From Cloeon dipterum (taxonomy: Eukaryota; Arthropoda; Insecta; Ephemeroptera; Baetidae), in contig NC_088789.1 in the NCBI RefSeq assembly GCF_949628265.1, positions 33,039,883 through 33,103,882 on the forward strand: DNA of 64,000 bases, given 5' to 3'. Positions 44,366 to 56,085 of the stretch are shown piece by piece; position 1 is the first letter of the stretch, and each line of letters opens with the position of its first letter. The position numbers and the translations under genes were made by a program. The notes beneath the pieces were generated by a model that searched no databases, was not told where the DNA came from, and saw only the letters and a program-made list of their open reading frames with translations.

Positions 44366-47300
44366 ATGCAAGCAGAAATAAATTATTTCGCTTACTGTTT
44401 GGACACGGAGAGCAAAAAAAATAACTTCATTGTCCCATCAAAGTATTTGAAACCAAGAGCAAATGCAAGACATTTGAATCCAGGAGTTGCCTGGGACACT
44501 CTTGGACAGGACTTCTGGGGAGGTGTCTTCCAATCAGCGTGGCACGAGTCATTGGAGGTTGACCCTGACGATGGGTCCTTCCTGGACCAAAAACCTAAGA
44601 CGGAAAAAGATTTCGAGCACTTGCTGACCGAGGCAGAGTACAAAGAATGTCTCGTTCTTGCCACTGCTTCCTCCGTCCAAGAGCTGCAACAGTACGTCCA
44701 AACGTGCAACATCAAGACTCCAAAGAAATACAAACGTTTGGATTTTCCTAACACTAGAGGAAGTCAACAAAAAGACGAGCCGCTTCAGGTAAGTTCAGAG
44801 CTTTTATTACAACTACTATTTTATTGAAGGTTCTGATTGATCATGACGTCTAGAACCGAAACATATTATCAGGGAAATGATAAAACGCAGATTTTCTACG
44901 AAAATGTTTCAGCAAATCAAAAGTAGTGAATCCAATCAGCATCCGAATAATGAGCATAGCTCAACGGCCTCAGAAAGCATGGAGGAGTCTAACTCTACCT
45001 CAAATATTGTTTCTAAAGAAGCAACTCCTGTCGTTATGCTACCAGAGGACGATGAAATTGTAATGGAAGATCCGATCAAGTCGCATGATGTTCCGGAGAA
45101 TGACGAGAGAGGTATTTCTCTTTGATGCGTAATTCATTCAAAGATTTCCATTTCCGGCATTACTTGTATTTAATATTGTTAGGAAATAATGGCTCTCCAT
45201 TCATTACAGCCAATACAATTAGACGATATGAAGGAGTAGCGAGTCTAGGATTTTTTGAATATGAGATAGGTGGACGTGTCACCAGAAAAAACGCAGACAA
45301 GTAGTTTTATTGGTTATACAGATCTAATTAGAAACTACAATTTCGCTCTTTCAAGTGTTTGTGTCCTGGTCATTCACTACGAGTTCAAAGACAATCCTAA
45401 AGAAAATTTCCGAAACGGAGACGCCTGTGACGTGGAAAACCTCAAGACTTTCTTCGGGAAAAACCGAAATTGCAATATCCGTAACTTTCCGTCACCGGAC
45501 AAAAAGACATTGCTCCAACTTCTCGGCGACGAAGAAAAGCTTTTGCAGTTTTTCAACACACAAGGTATCGATCACGTTCAAATTCATATTAATGTTAACT
45601 TTTATGATGAATTATCTGAATCAGATGAAGTGCCCTCCGTTTTCTGGCTTTTCATTCTTTCTCATGGGTCTGAAAACGGAACGATAGCGACCGACCACTT
45701 TGATGACGAAATTAAGGATAACGAATATTTCACAACAGACGAGGTCTTTGACTCATTACAGAGGCTAAAGAGATTCAAAAAGTGTCTGAAAATCGTGAAT
45801 TTTGGGGTAAGCTTCGACCACACAATCTAAAAACTAAATAAAAAGGAAAATTACGAGATGAATGTATATAGTCATATATCAAAATATTCTTTTATATATT
45901 TCAGCCATGTCGGGGGTCATTGGATGATTCGAAGTTTGATTTAAAGAATTCATACACAAAATATGCAAACAGGAATTCATGCCGAATCACTACTCGCCAC
46001 GGAATGCAAAACTTTGTCGTGTTCTATTCGACAGTTGAAAGTAATTTTTTAACGGCAACGATTGCTGTTTACCATAGCCACTAATTTATTTTAATCAAAA
46101 TTACAGCGACAATGGCAAACACCAATAAAAAAGGTTCGTGGTTTGTCAGTGATATCTGCTTGTGTCTGGACAACACTGATGATGAGTCCTTGTTGAAATT
46201 CTTCACCATCGTTCAGAGTCGAATGCATCAAAAGTCACGCAATTCCACGAACTTTGTGGAAAACACTCTTCTGGGGCAGACACCAGAGCTCAAAATGTTT
46301 CAACAGGACAAAAAATTCATTATCTCAAAGTGAGTGGAAGTGTCAATAAATGCAATAAAACCAATTTTAAACTTTAATGCGTCTAGGAACAAGAGAAAAG
46401 TCAGAAATGAACCAATTTCTGCAAATTTCTCCTGGAAATCGGATGAAGATCAAGATATCAGGGGTCGTAGAGGTTTCATTTTATCTGTCGTCCGAAGCAA
46501 ACAAGTACAAGAAATGAAAAAAGTTCTTCAAAATCTTGACTTCGAAATTAGAGACTGGACACTTAGCAGTGCATCCATGGATTGTTATTTTAAGATGGGT
46601 CAGTATAAAATATACGGAGGAATTTTAAATCTGGATAAACAATGGTTTTACAGTATCCGAAATGGAACCAGACGTGGGCTGCATTATGACTTGCATATTC
46701 GGACCTGTGTGTGAAAATGAACAGAAAGAGGTTTGTGTACGTGTGGGCCAAGATGCTCGTCCAATCGCAGACATCCTACACAGTTTGGTCGGCCCTAAAA
46801 ACCATAAATTGATAGGAAAGCCGAAAATTCTGTTCGTTGTTAACGTGAAAGCTCCTCAAACGGACAGTGTAAGTTTTGCTCCAACTGGTGCAAAAGATGA
46901 CTTTGATAATATCTTTTAATTTAGATCTCAATGCTCATGAAAGATTTACAAGTCTCTGCTACAAACCACAGTGGATGGCTAGTATTGATTTTAAAATATG
47001 AAGGTAACTTTAGAAACAATGTGTTTTAAGGTGCGCGTATTTAAAATCTCCATTCACAGATGCAGTAGAGAAGTTGATAGAACGTTTTGGAAAGGTCGGT
47101 GAGAAAAGCCTACAAGAACTTCTGGAGCCTCTGCTAACTCGTGAGTCCGATAGAGAAGATGCAGTTCTTCTCAATTCTACTTTGCAGTATCTCATCGAAT
47201 TTCCCAATTGGCCAAGAACATTTGTGAAACCCGAATTCAAGTTTAAAAAGGCAAACATCATTCGTAACCATAGGGTTAGATTTAAAAATTTAAGGGATTC

Positions 47301-50300
47301 TTCTAAAGAGAAAAAGATCGATTTTGATACATTAACGAAACAGGCCAAAAGATTGGTTAAAAATAACAAAATGTTGCTTGACAATCCTCCTCACAATCAG
47401 ACAATGATTCGTCTAGATAATCCACCCATTTCATGCGATATTAAATCCTCGATAAAGTCGATTCTCGTCGGAGACTTAGAAGCAAATTCTGTAGCGAGAG
47501 ATTCAGCTGATGCGAGTATTGTTTGGTTAATTACTTCTGTTGCTGGAGCAGGAAAATCGACTGTACTCAAAGAAATGGCGCACCAACTGACCAAATATTA
47601 TGGATGGATTAAAATACTGCTGGTTCCTCTAAAAAAACATTATCGATACTTATTTGACATGCCTGCAGTGAAAGTGAATGAAATCGAATTCCTCGAAAAG
47701 ACAACTTGCAATTCTCAAGCAGACATCACCAACTGGATTGAGAAGAGAGAAGTCATTGTTGTCCTCGACGGTTTTGACGAGGTGTGTCCAAGTTTCAGAG
47801 AAAAAATCATCAAAATTTCGATCGCATTAAATAATGCAAGTGTCCCACTCTTTATCGGGACCAGGCCTCACGAGGTGCACCACATTCAAGATAGAATTAG
47901 AAACACGACGTTAGTTGAGATTGAACCCCTTGATGAAGAAAAGCAAATCGAGTTTCTGAAGAAAGTGGCAGGAAAGAATAAGCAAGAAATCGAAAAACGG
48001 AGGAAAATCTTCAAAGATCAAGGTATTCTGGGAAACCCACTCTATCTCTCCATGTTGGCCGAGTACAAAGGTGATGGAAACTTGTTTGACATGTTTGACA
48101 AAATAGTGCGGCACAAAGTAGAAATTTGTTTGGTAAGAGAAAATGGTGGCAAAGATGTCGGAGAGGAGGTTATTGACAAATCTTTGAAATTCATTCAATT
48201 GGTGGCCTCCCGTTTTGTGAGAGGAATGAAGATCGACCAAGGCAGCGTAAGAAAAGAAGATTTGGAAAAGATGTACGCTTTTGGAGTTGTGACATATTAC
48301 AATGACACAGTAAATTTCACTCACCAAACGTTTGCAGAATTTCTCACCGCACGAAAATTCCTATATGATTTGAAAAATCCATTAGATGAAGAAGTGCCCT
48401 TGTTCAATGATGAATTGATGCAGTGCAGGAAATTCGTTGACCTCTTCTTTTCTACGGAGAAGGGGAAGCACGCATCCTACGCAGAGGCTTTTGCATATTG
48501 TGCTAAATCAACCGAGCCTTTGAAATTAATCAACCAAATTTGCGGAGAGAATTTGTCACAAATGTTCAAGTTGCTCAACCCCGATCTCTCATTAAAAGAT
48601 AAAGACGGAAAAAACGCTTTGCACTTCGCTTTGCAACACCTTGAAATGGTCAAGATAGTGCACGAAAAAAACAGCAAATTAGCGAATGAAACAACCAAGT
48701 ACAAAGAAAGCTGTCTCCACCTGGCGATTGCTGACGAAAAATGCAGCGAGGAAGTGGCTCTTTGGCTCTTGCAAAACGCTGACGTGGACAAAAACGCTGA
48801 AACCATAATTCAAGACACACCGCTTCTGCTGGCTTGTGAAACAAAAAAATGGGAAGTGGCACAACTGCTTTTATCGAAGTACAATGTTGAAGTAAAAAAA
48901 TGGAGTCTAGGAGAAATATCAATTTTGCTCCATGTTGTCCAGTCAAACAATTTAAATTTAGTTCGAGCAGTTCTTGGTAAGGGCGCCAATGTCAATTTGA
49001 AAAATGATTATGGAATAACACCTCTTCACGTTGCTGCTTGTTGTAACAAAAATCCAGATATAATTAACATTTTGATTGAAAATGGTGCTAAAGATACCAC
49101 AGAAAGCGAATACGAGTTGTCCAGTCTGCATTTGGCCGCTTTATATAACCCAGTTCTAGAAATTATCCAAAGGCTGCTCGAAAATGGTGCCGACGTTCAT
49201 TCAAAAGATATGGAAGATCTAACAGCCCTTCACCTAGCTGCTGGGTATAACAAAAATCCAGAAATATTGAAAACTTTACTTCAAAATGGTGCCAAAGTAA
49301 ACGCAAACGACTTTAACAAATGGAACGCACTGCATTGCGCCGCTAGTTTTAACCCAGTTACAGAATTTATCCAAGAGTTGCTTGAAAACGGAGCCGACGT
49401 TGATTCACGAAATAAGGATGGAAATACAGCCCTTCACCTAGCTGCTGCCTATAACAAAAACTCTGAAATAGTGAAAATATTGCTTGAAAATGGTGCTAAA
49501 GTAAACGCAAAAAACAATGCAGAGTGGACCGCACTGCACTTGGCCGCAAGACATAACCCAGTTGCAGAAATGGTCCAAAAGCTTCTCGACAACGGCGCAG
49601 AAGTTCATTCTAAAGTGTTAGAAGGATTAACACCTCTTCACCTTGCTGCTGGGTTTAACAAAAACCCTGAAATAGTCAAAATTTTGCTTGAAAATAGCGC
49701 CAACGTAAACGCACAAAACGATACTAAATGGACCGCATTGCATTTCGCCGCTGAATATAACGAAGCTGCAGAAATGGTCCAAAAGCTCCTCGACAACGGC
49801 GCCGACGTACATTCAAAAGGTCCAGATGGATGCACAGCCCTTCACCTTGCTGCTGGGTGTAACAAAAACCCAGAAATAGTCAAAATTTTGCTTGACAATG
49901 GCGCCGAATTAGATGCACAAGACAATAAAAAAAGGACCGCACTGCATTGCGCCGCTAATTTTAACCAAGTTGTAGAAGTTATCCAAGAGTTGCTTGAAAA
50001 CGGAGCCGATGTTGATTCACAAGAACATAGAGGAAATACAGCACTTAACCTAGCTTCTGGCTGGAACGAAAACCCTGAAATAGTGAAAATTTTACTTGAA
50101 AATGGTGCCAAAGTAAACGAAAATGACAATAATAAAAGTACCGCACTGCATTACGCCGCTAAATTCAACCCAGTTGCAGAAATTGTCCAAAATCTTCTCG
50201 ACAATGGCGCCGACGTCCACTCAAATTGTCTAGAAGGATTAACAGCCCTTCACCTTGCTGCTGGGTTTAACAAAAACCTAGAAGTAGTGAAAATCTTGCT

Positions 50301-52983
50301 TGAAAAGGGTGCAAATGTAAACGCACAAAGCAATGATCACTGGACCGTACTACATTACGCCGCTAAATTTAACCCAATTGCAGAAGTTGTCCAGAAACTG
50401 GTCAAAAACGGCGCCGACGTCCATTCCCAAGATCAAGAAGGGTCATCAGCTCTTCACCTAGCTGCTAGATGGAATGAAAACCAAGAAATAGTTAAAAATT
50501 TGCTTCAAAATGGTGGTGTAGTAAACGCAAATGACAATAATAAATATACCGCACTGCATTGCGCCGCTAAATTCAACCCAATGGCAGAAGTTATCCAAGT
50601 GTTGCTCGAAAACGGAGCTAACGTTGAGTCACAAAATAAAGATGGAAATACAGCCCTTCACCTGGCTGCTGGATGGAACAAAAACCCAGCAATAGTGACA
50701 ATTTTGCTCCAAAATGGTGCCAAAGTAAACGAAAATGACAATACAAAATGGACCGCACTGCATTACGCCTCTAAATTCAACCCAGTGGCAGAAATGGTCC
50801 AAGAGTTGCTCGACAATGGCGCCAACGTTCAGTCGCAAGATGAAAATGGTTTATCCGCCCTTCACCTAGCTGCTGGCTGGAACGAAAACCCTGAAATAGT
50901 GAAAATTTTATTTGGACATAAAGCCGAAGTAAACACAGAAGACAATAAAAAATCAACAGCACTGCATTTGGCCGCTAAATTCAACCCAGTTGCAGAGGTT
51001 ATCCAAGAGCTTCTCGACAACGGCGCCGACGTTCATTCAAATGGTCTAGATGGATTAACAGCCGTTCACCTTGCTGCTGGGTATAACAAGAACCCTGAAA
51101 TAGTGAAGATATTGCTTCAAAATGGTGCCAAAGTAAACGCAATTGACAACAATAAATGGACCGCACTGCATTACGCCGCTAAATTTAACCCAATTGCAGT
51201 AGTTATCCAAGAGTTGCTTGAAAACGGAGCCAACGTTAATTCACAAGATTGTAGAGGAAATACAGCCCTTAACCTAGCTGCTGGATGGAACAACAACTCG
51301 GAAATTATAACAATTTTGCTTCAAAATGGAGCTAAAGTAAACGAAAATGACAATAATAAATTTACCTCACTGCACTACGCCGCTAAATTCAACCCAGATA
51401 CAGAATTAGTCCAAAAACTTATCGACAACGGCACCGACGTTCATTCAAAAGACCAAGAAGGATTAACACCCCTTCACCTTGCTGCAGGGTTTAACAAAAA
51501 CCCAGAATTAGTGACAATATTGCTTGAAAATGGCGCCAACGTCAACTCACAAAGCAATACTAAATGGACCGCATTGCATTTCGCCGCTGAATATAACGAA
51601 GCTGCGGAAATGGTCCAAAAGCTCCTCGACAATGGCGCCGACGTTCATTCAAAAGGTCCCGAAGGATTAACAGCCCTTCACCTTGCTGCTGGGTGTAGTA
51701 AAAACCCAGAAATAGTTAAAATTTTGCTTCAAAATGGTGCCGAAGTAAACGCAGAACAAAATAGTAAATGGACAGCACTGCATTACGCCGCTGAAAATAA
51801 CCACAATGAAGAAATAGTCCGAAAGTTGCTCGAAAACGGCGCCGACGTTCATTCACGAAATCAAGACGGATTATCAGCTCTTCACCTAGCTATTGAGGGG
51901 AATGAAAATCGAGAAATAATAAAAATTTTGCTTGACAATGGTGCTAAAGTTAATGCGCAAGACAATAAAAAATTAACCGCTCTGCATTACGCCATTAGAA
52001 GCAACAAAGTTGCAACTGTGGTCGAAAATCTGCTCGACAAAGGCGCCGAAGTTAATTCAAAAACAATCACGGGACAATCAGCCATTCACCTAGCTGCAAT
52101 GTATAATAAAAATGCAGAAATTTTGCAAATTCTGCTCGACAAAGGTGCCAAAGTAAACGCAAAAGACATTGATGATTGGACCGCACTGCATTACGCCGCT
52201 AGATATAACCCAGCTTCAAATATCATCCAAAAATTGCTCGAAAACAGCGCCGACGTTCTTGCACAAAGTACGGATGGATTAACGGCACTTCACCTAGCTG
52301 CTAGGTGGAACACAAACCCCGAAATAGTGAAAGTTTTGCTGGAAAAAGGTGCCAATGTAAACGCACAAAATAATAACAAGTGGACCTCACTGCATTTAGC
52401 CGTTAGATATAATCCAACTTCAGAAATTGTCCAAATGCTGCTCGAAAATGGCGTCGACGTTCATTCACAAATTAAAGATGGATATACAGCCCTTCACTTA
52501 TCTGCGATGTATAATAAAAACCCAGATATTTTGAAAATTTTGCTTCAAAATGATGCCAAAGTGAACGCACAAGACAATAATACATTTACCGCGCTCCATT
52601 TGGCTGCTAGATTTAACCCAACTCGAGAAATCGTCCAAAATCTGTGCGAAAATGGTGCTGACGTTCTTTTAGAAATTGAAGCTGGATTAACAGCACTTCA
52701 CCTAGCTGCTGGGTGGAATGAAAACGCAGATATTGTGAAAACTTTACTTGAAAATGGTGCCAAAGTAAACGCACAAAACAATGATAGAGTGAGCGCACTG
52801 CATTTTGCAGCTAGATTTAACCCAGCTTCAGAAATAATCCAAATGCTGCTCGAAAACGGCGCTGACGTTCATTTACATGATCAAGATGGATATACAGCCC
52901 TTCAGCTAGCTGCTGAGTACAATACAAACCCGGAAATAGTGCAAATTTTGCTCGCCAATGGTGCAAAATTAAACGAAACATGA
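44366..52983 (+). CDS. Caspase - pseudo-caspase - NACHT - ankyrin protein 3 (NLR-like), about 2630 aa
   Basis: Eleven exons, with the same intron positions and phases as gene 2: 44366-44788, 44913-45111, 45210-45300, 45356-45564, 45625-45806, 45905-46040, 46107-46329, 46387-46598, 46654-46868, 46925-47003 and 47060-52983. Residues 1-141 repeat the unrecognised N-terminal domain of gene 2. The caspase has 'FRNGDACDVENL', His321 (LSHG) and Cys370 (PCRGS). The second caspase-like domain has 'CIMTCIFG' and 'ILFVVNVK' where the His and Cys motifs would be. NACHT has Lys822 (SVAGAGKST), 'IVVLDGFDEV' and 'FIGTRPHEVH', ending with 'FTHQTFAEFLT'. About 43 ankyrin repeats of 34 residues follow, alternating two types. 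Inferred: an intracellular sensor-protease triggered by ligand at the ANK array. It is the most complete copy and shows no defect. Confidence 0.9.
48575..52980 (+). repeat. 34-residue ANK array with 204-bp super-repeat in gene 3
   Basis: From about 49000 on, the repeats are 34 residues (102 bp) instead of 33 and alternate between an 'LHLAAG.NKNPEIVKILL' type and an 'LH.AAKFNPVAE.VQ.LL' type, giving a 68-residue (204-bp) period. A block including 'FAAEYNEAAEMVQKLLDNGA' at about 49735-49860 recurs almost unchanged at about 51562-51690, evidence of recent internal duplication or conversion. Confidence 0.85.
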
Positions 52984-53188
52984 CAGTGGCATATTAAATG
53001 TTTAGCCCAGCTTCATGTGGTTCACAACTACTTAAAAAAGGGTCTGTGTAGCTAAAAGTTACTTTTTAATCAATATAATATATTATTATCTTATAGTGTT
53101 CGTTTAGATATATGATTTATGTTTCGAATTACTTACAAATGTAAATGTTTTGGAATAATTGGAACAAAAATGTACTTGCTTGTTTTAT

Positions 53189-53194
53189 AATAAA
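53189..53194 (+). other. Candidate poly(A) signal of gene 3
   Basis: AATAAA lies about 205 bp after the stop codon, in an AT-rich 3' region. It is the first canonical hexamer after the gene. Confidence 0.5.
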
Positions 53195-53199
53195 ACCTT

Positions 53200-54150
53200 T
53201 TCTTAAAAGAAAATATATATTTTTAATTTTAGCGTAACCTAGATCAGTTTAGAATGTTTGCTGGAATGCTCCATTGTTTCGACGCCATATTGACTTCTAT
53301 CTGGCAAGAACCAACACAGATTGCAACCCGGCCCTCGGTGTTTATCATTTTATCTTAATTTCAAACTCGAATTTTATCTGCTTTAATATCTGCTTTTCCA
53401 TTTGAGATCCAGAGAATTAAAGGATTATAAAGTAATTAATAAAGCGAGGAGATAGTTCGGTCAATCAGCAGCGGAGGCCAGATGTGCGATAAAATTAGTG
53501 CCCACTGCGCAGATGCAAGATGGCGTCTGAATGTGGGAAACAAAAAGCGCTCTCTTTGGATTCCTGTACGAGTGTCAACAGTTTGTTTTTACGGTCCAAG
53601 GGACAAGTAATGCAAATTATACGTCACAATATATTGACCTAAACTTATTGCTTCTTTTCGCGCATTTTCAAGTGACGGTTTTTTCGCGCCATATACTTGA
53701 CCAGACACCACTTTTTCGCGAACTTTTTCTTAAGTCTCATAATTGTTCCAGTGGATCAAAGTTGAGGAAAGAAGGATTTTAATGGTAGCATATTTAGGGA
53801 GTACAAATAATAATTAGTAATATTGAGAAGCTTTTGAAAATGGCTCGGCCAAGCGGCTGAAAGGGCACGGCGACGGCAGGGACACGTCAGAAATCGTTCC
53901 CGGTACTGCGCGGACTGTAAGTAACAGGGAGCAGCGGGCATACCACTGTCAGTATAGTAGATGAGGACTTTAAATAAGTGAATGTCTTAGTTGTCCTAAA
54001 GTTGCTTTATTAATTGCTTGCGTACAGTGTTAAGACGAATTTGAGTAGGAAAGAAACTAGAGATTAATATATTTACAATTTCATCTGCAAGTTGCAAGAT
54101 GATTTTAATTTTATACTCCTTGATTGTGCGTGTTTCTTAAATTTATTGTA
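53200..54150. other. Intergenic stretch between gene 3 and the zinc-finger gene
   Basis: I see no gene. The minus strand has AATAAA-like hexamers near 54138 and 54006 (TTTATT on the plus strand) that could end the convergent zinc-finger gene. Confidence 0.4.
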
Positions 54151-54159
54151 TCACAAAAC

Positions 54160-55101
54160 TTACAACGTAAAAGTTTTATCATCACTGCGCAACTTATAGG
54201 TTCTGTTGCAGTGAAAAGTTTCCGCTGGAGCTTTTGAAACTTTGAGGGAATCCTTCTTATGTGGTGCCCCACCTTCTGCACGGTTATTTTCACTCTTCAA
54301 CTTCTTGAGGCTGCTCCTCTTTTTATAACGTTTGACCTTCAATTTACGTTTGAGCTTGTTGCGGAGAATCTTATTTTTTCCGTGGCACTTTGGCAAGTGT
54401 TTCTTCAAAAATCCGGCGCAGAGCAGCGTATTCATGCACTCTGGACATTCGTGGTTCACGTGCTTGTCCATTTTCAGAGTTTCCACGGGCTGTTTGCAGT
54501 AGGAACACACCATCCACCTGTGCGCCACTTTCTCGTGGCGTTTCAGGTCGCTCAGGTTGAAGAACACCTCAGCGCAGGTAGGGCACTCGATTATCTTCAC
54601 CGCCAGGTGATTTTTGCTCAAGTGCTCCACAAGGTTGGTGCAGACGTTGCTCTTGAAGTCGCACGAATGACAGCGGAAGACGTCCCCTTGCTCGCGGACA
54701 ACGTGCACCGCGTCGAGGTGGGCGTTCACCTCTTCGTCCGTTTTGAAAATAAAAACGCAGTTACGCACAGAGCATTTCAATGCAATTTCCGGGTGGACCC
54801 TGCGCATGTGGCAAATGTAGCAAACGGGGTCGCTGAACGACGCGTCTGCGCAGTACTGACAATCGTACTTGAGCGGCGGCTTATGCGTATTTTGGTGGAA
54901 AATGCTAAAATGCATCTTTTTCTTGATTTCAGTTTCAAAGTACTTGAAACAAACGTTGCTTTCGCACTTCTTAATCATCAGGTCTTTGTGGGCTCTCTCC
55001 AGGTGAGTGAACATGTAGCGTCTCATTTTACCGCAGAAGAAGCATTCCGTTTTTAGATTCTCGTCCCCTACTGAAGGCTCTGGTAGGTTCATATTGTCCA
55101 A
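54160..55101 (-). CDS. C2H2 zinc-finger protein
   Basis: A 313-residue frame with about eight C2H2-type fingers: 'CFFCGKMRRYMFTHLERAH', 'CQYCADASFSDPVCYICHMR', 'CSVRNCVFIFKTDEEVNAHL', 'CHSCDFKSNVCTNLVEHLSK', 'CPTCAEVFFNLSDLKRHEKV' and 'CSYCKQPVETLKMDKHVNHE' among them. Several have irregular spacing, such as C-x4-C. A lysine/arginine-rich stretch (about 247-280) looks like a nuclear localisation signal. The first ATG of the frame is at 55092. The frame stays open upstream to an acceptor-like TTTTCAG at about 55131, so a further 5' coding exon is possible. Inferred role: nuclear DNA-binding protein of unknown target. Confidence 0.8.
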   Translation of the reverse strand: MDNMNLPEPSVGDENLKTECFFCGKMRRYMFTHLERAHKDLMIKKCESNVCFKYFETEIKKKMHFSIFHQNTHKPPLKYDCQYCADASFSDPVCYICHMRRVHPEIALKCSVRNCVFIFKTDEEVNAHLDAVHVVREQGDVFRCHSCDFKSNVCTNLVEHLSKNHLAVKIIECPTCAEVFFNLSDLKRHEKVAHRWMVCSYCKQPVETLKMDKHVNHECPECMNTLLCAGFLKKHLPKCHGKNKILRNKLKRKLKVKRYKKRSSLKKLKSENNRAEGGAPHKKDSLKVSKAPAETFHCNRTYKLRSDDKTFTL

Positions 55102-55514
55102 TTTTACCCAACATTGGTCAAGCTTTCCTCCTGAAAATGGCGGTTATTAACCCATTTTATTGGTCGTGTTTAATTATTTATATACCAAAGAAGAGTTTTC
55201 GCTGCACGTTTGCTGTTCCTTTGGAATCAAAGTCGTCCGGCCACCACGCCTTGGTCTTGGATTGGACGATGCTCGAATTTTCTCTCAGAAACCTTCATAA
55301 CATTTTAAAAATCATTAGTAGAGCAGGAGAATTTATATAAAACCTTCAAAACATTCCCGAAATAATCATCAACCGCAAAGACACGCAATTCAAACCTTCA
55401 CCCAGCATGTCCCATGGGCTATGAGCTCAACGGGTCCCATAAAAACACCATCAGAGGAGCTCTTGGGTCCAATGTGGCCATCTTTTCGCCTTCCGCACCG
55501 AGATCTTTGATTGA

Positions 55515-56085
55515 AACGCCAGACATTCGTCCCTAAAGCCGCTGGAAAGGTGCGAAAACCAGCAAAAGGCGCCTTCTACCAGCCCGTTGAGCTATTTGAG
55601 CATTTCGAGTCACTAAACCAACCGCCTTTTGCCATCTTTGACATGGTGTTAAATCCCCAAACTGCTCAAATATCTCCCGAGAATGCCTTAACAATGCGAG
55701 CCAATGGTTTCTACTTCTACAAACTCAAATCAGAAATTCTAAAGCATATTACTGTGCCTGCCAGATGCAGTAGTAGCAAATAACTTGCTGGAGCTGCCCT
55801 TCCAATTCCATAAAGTGCTTCCGGCAGACGATATAATGCCACCGCCGCAGGTTCGTCATGTTCACCTGGCTGCTAGGGATGGAGCCATCCGCCGCTGGGA
55901 GTCTACATATAATGCAGAGCGGCGTTTTTCCGGCGAAAATACTCATCGAAATGGAAAACGGGTGCAAAGCAGCCTACAGAGCAGAGGGAGGTGAGTTCGG
56001 AAAAGTTCCACAGTCACATGTGTGGCGTCAGTGGCAACTCAGGCGTAGTTGGCGTGTGGGGTGTAAGAAAGGGAGTCGCAGTCTC
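55515..56085. repeat. Repeat F, copy 2, with a possible small Cys/His exon
   Basis: 55515-55700 matches 17690-17870. Downstream, the minus strand 55967-55749 reads 'LCIICRLPAADG', 'HYIVCRKHFMELEGQLQQ' and 'VICYYCIWQ', a CxxC...CxxH...CxxC pattern that could be a small zinc-binding domain, perhaps a 5' exon of the zinc-finger gene. Splice phases do not fit cleanly, so I treat it as unproven. Confidence 0.3.

Noticed and set aside
47911-48327. 138-residue minus-strand frame
   Set aside because: It is antisense to the NACHT region of gene 3; the same shadow appears opposite the matching part of gene 2.
54259-55056. 265-residue plus-strand open frame
   Set aside because: It is antisense to the C2H2 zinc-finger gene. 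The minus strand has regular Cys/His spacing, while the plus frame is Val/Leu-rich with no motif.
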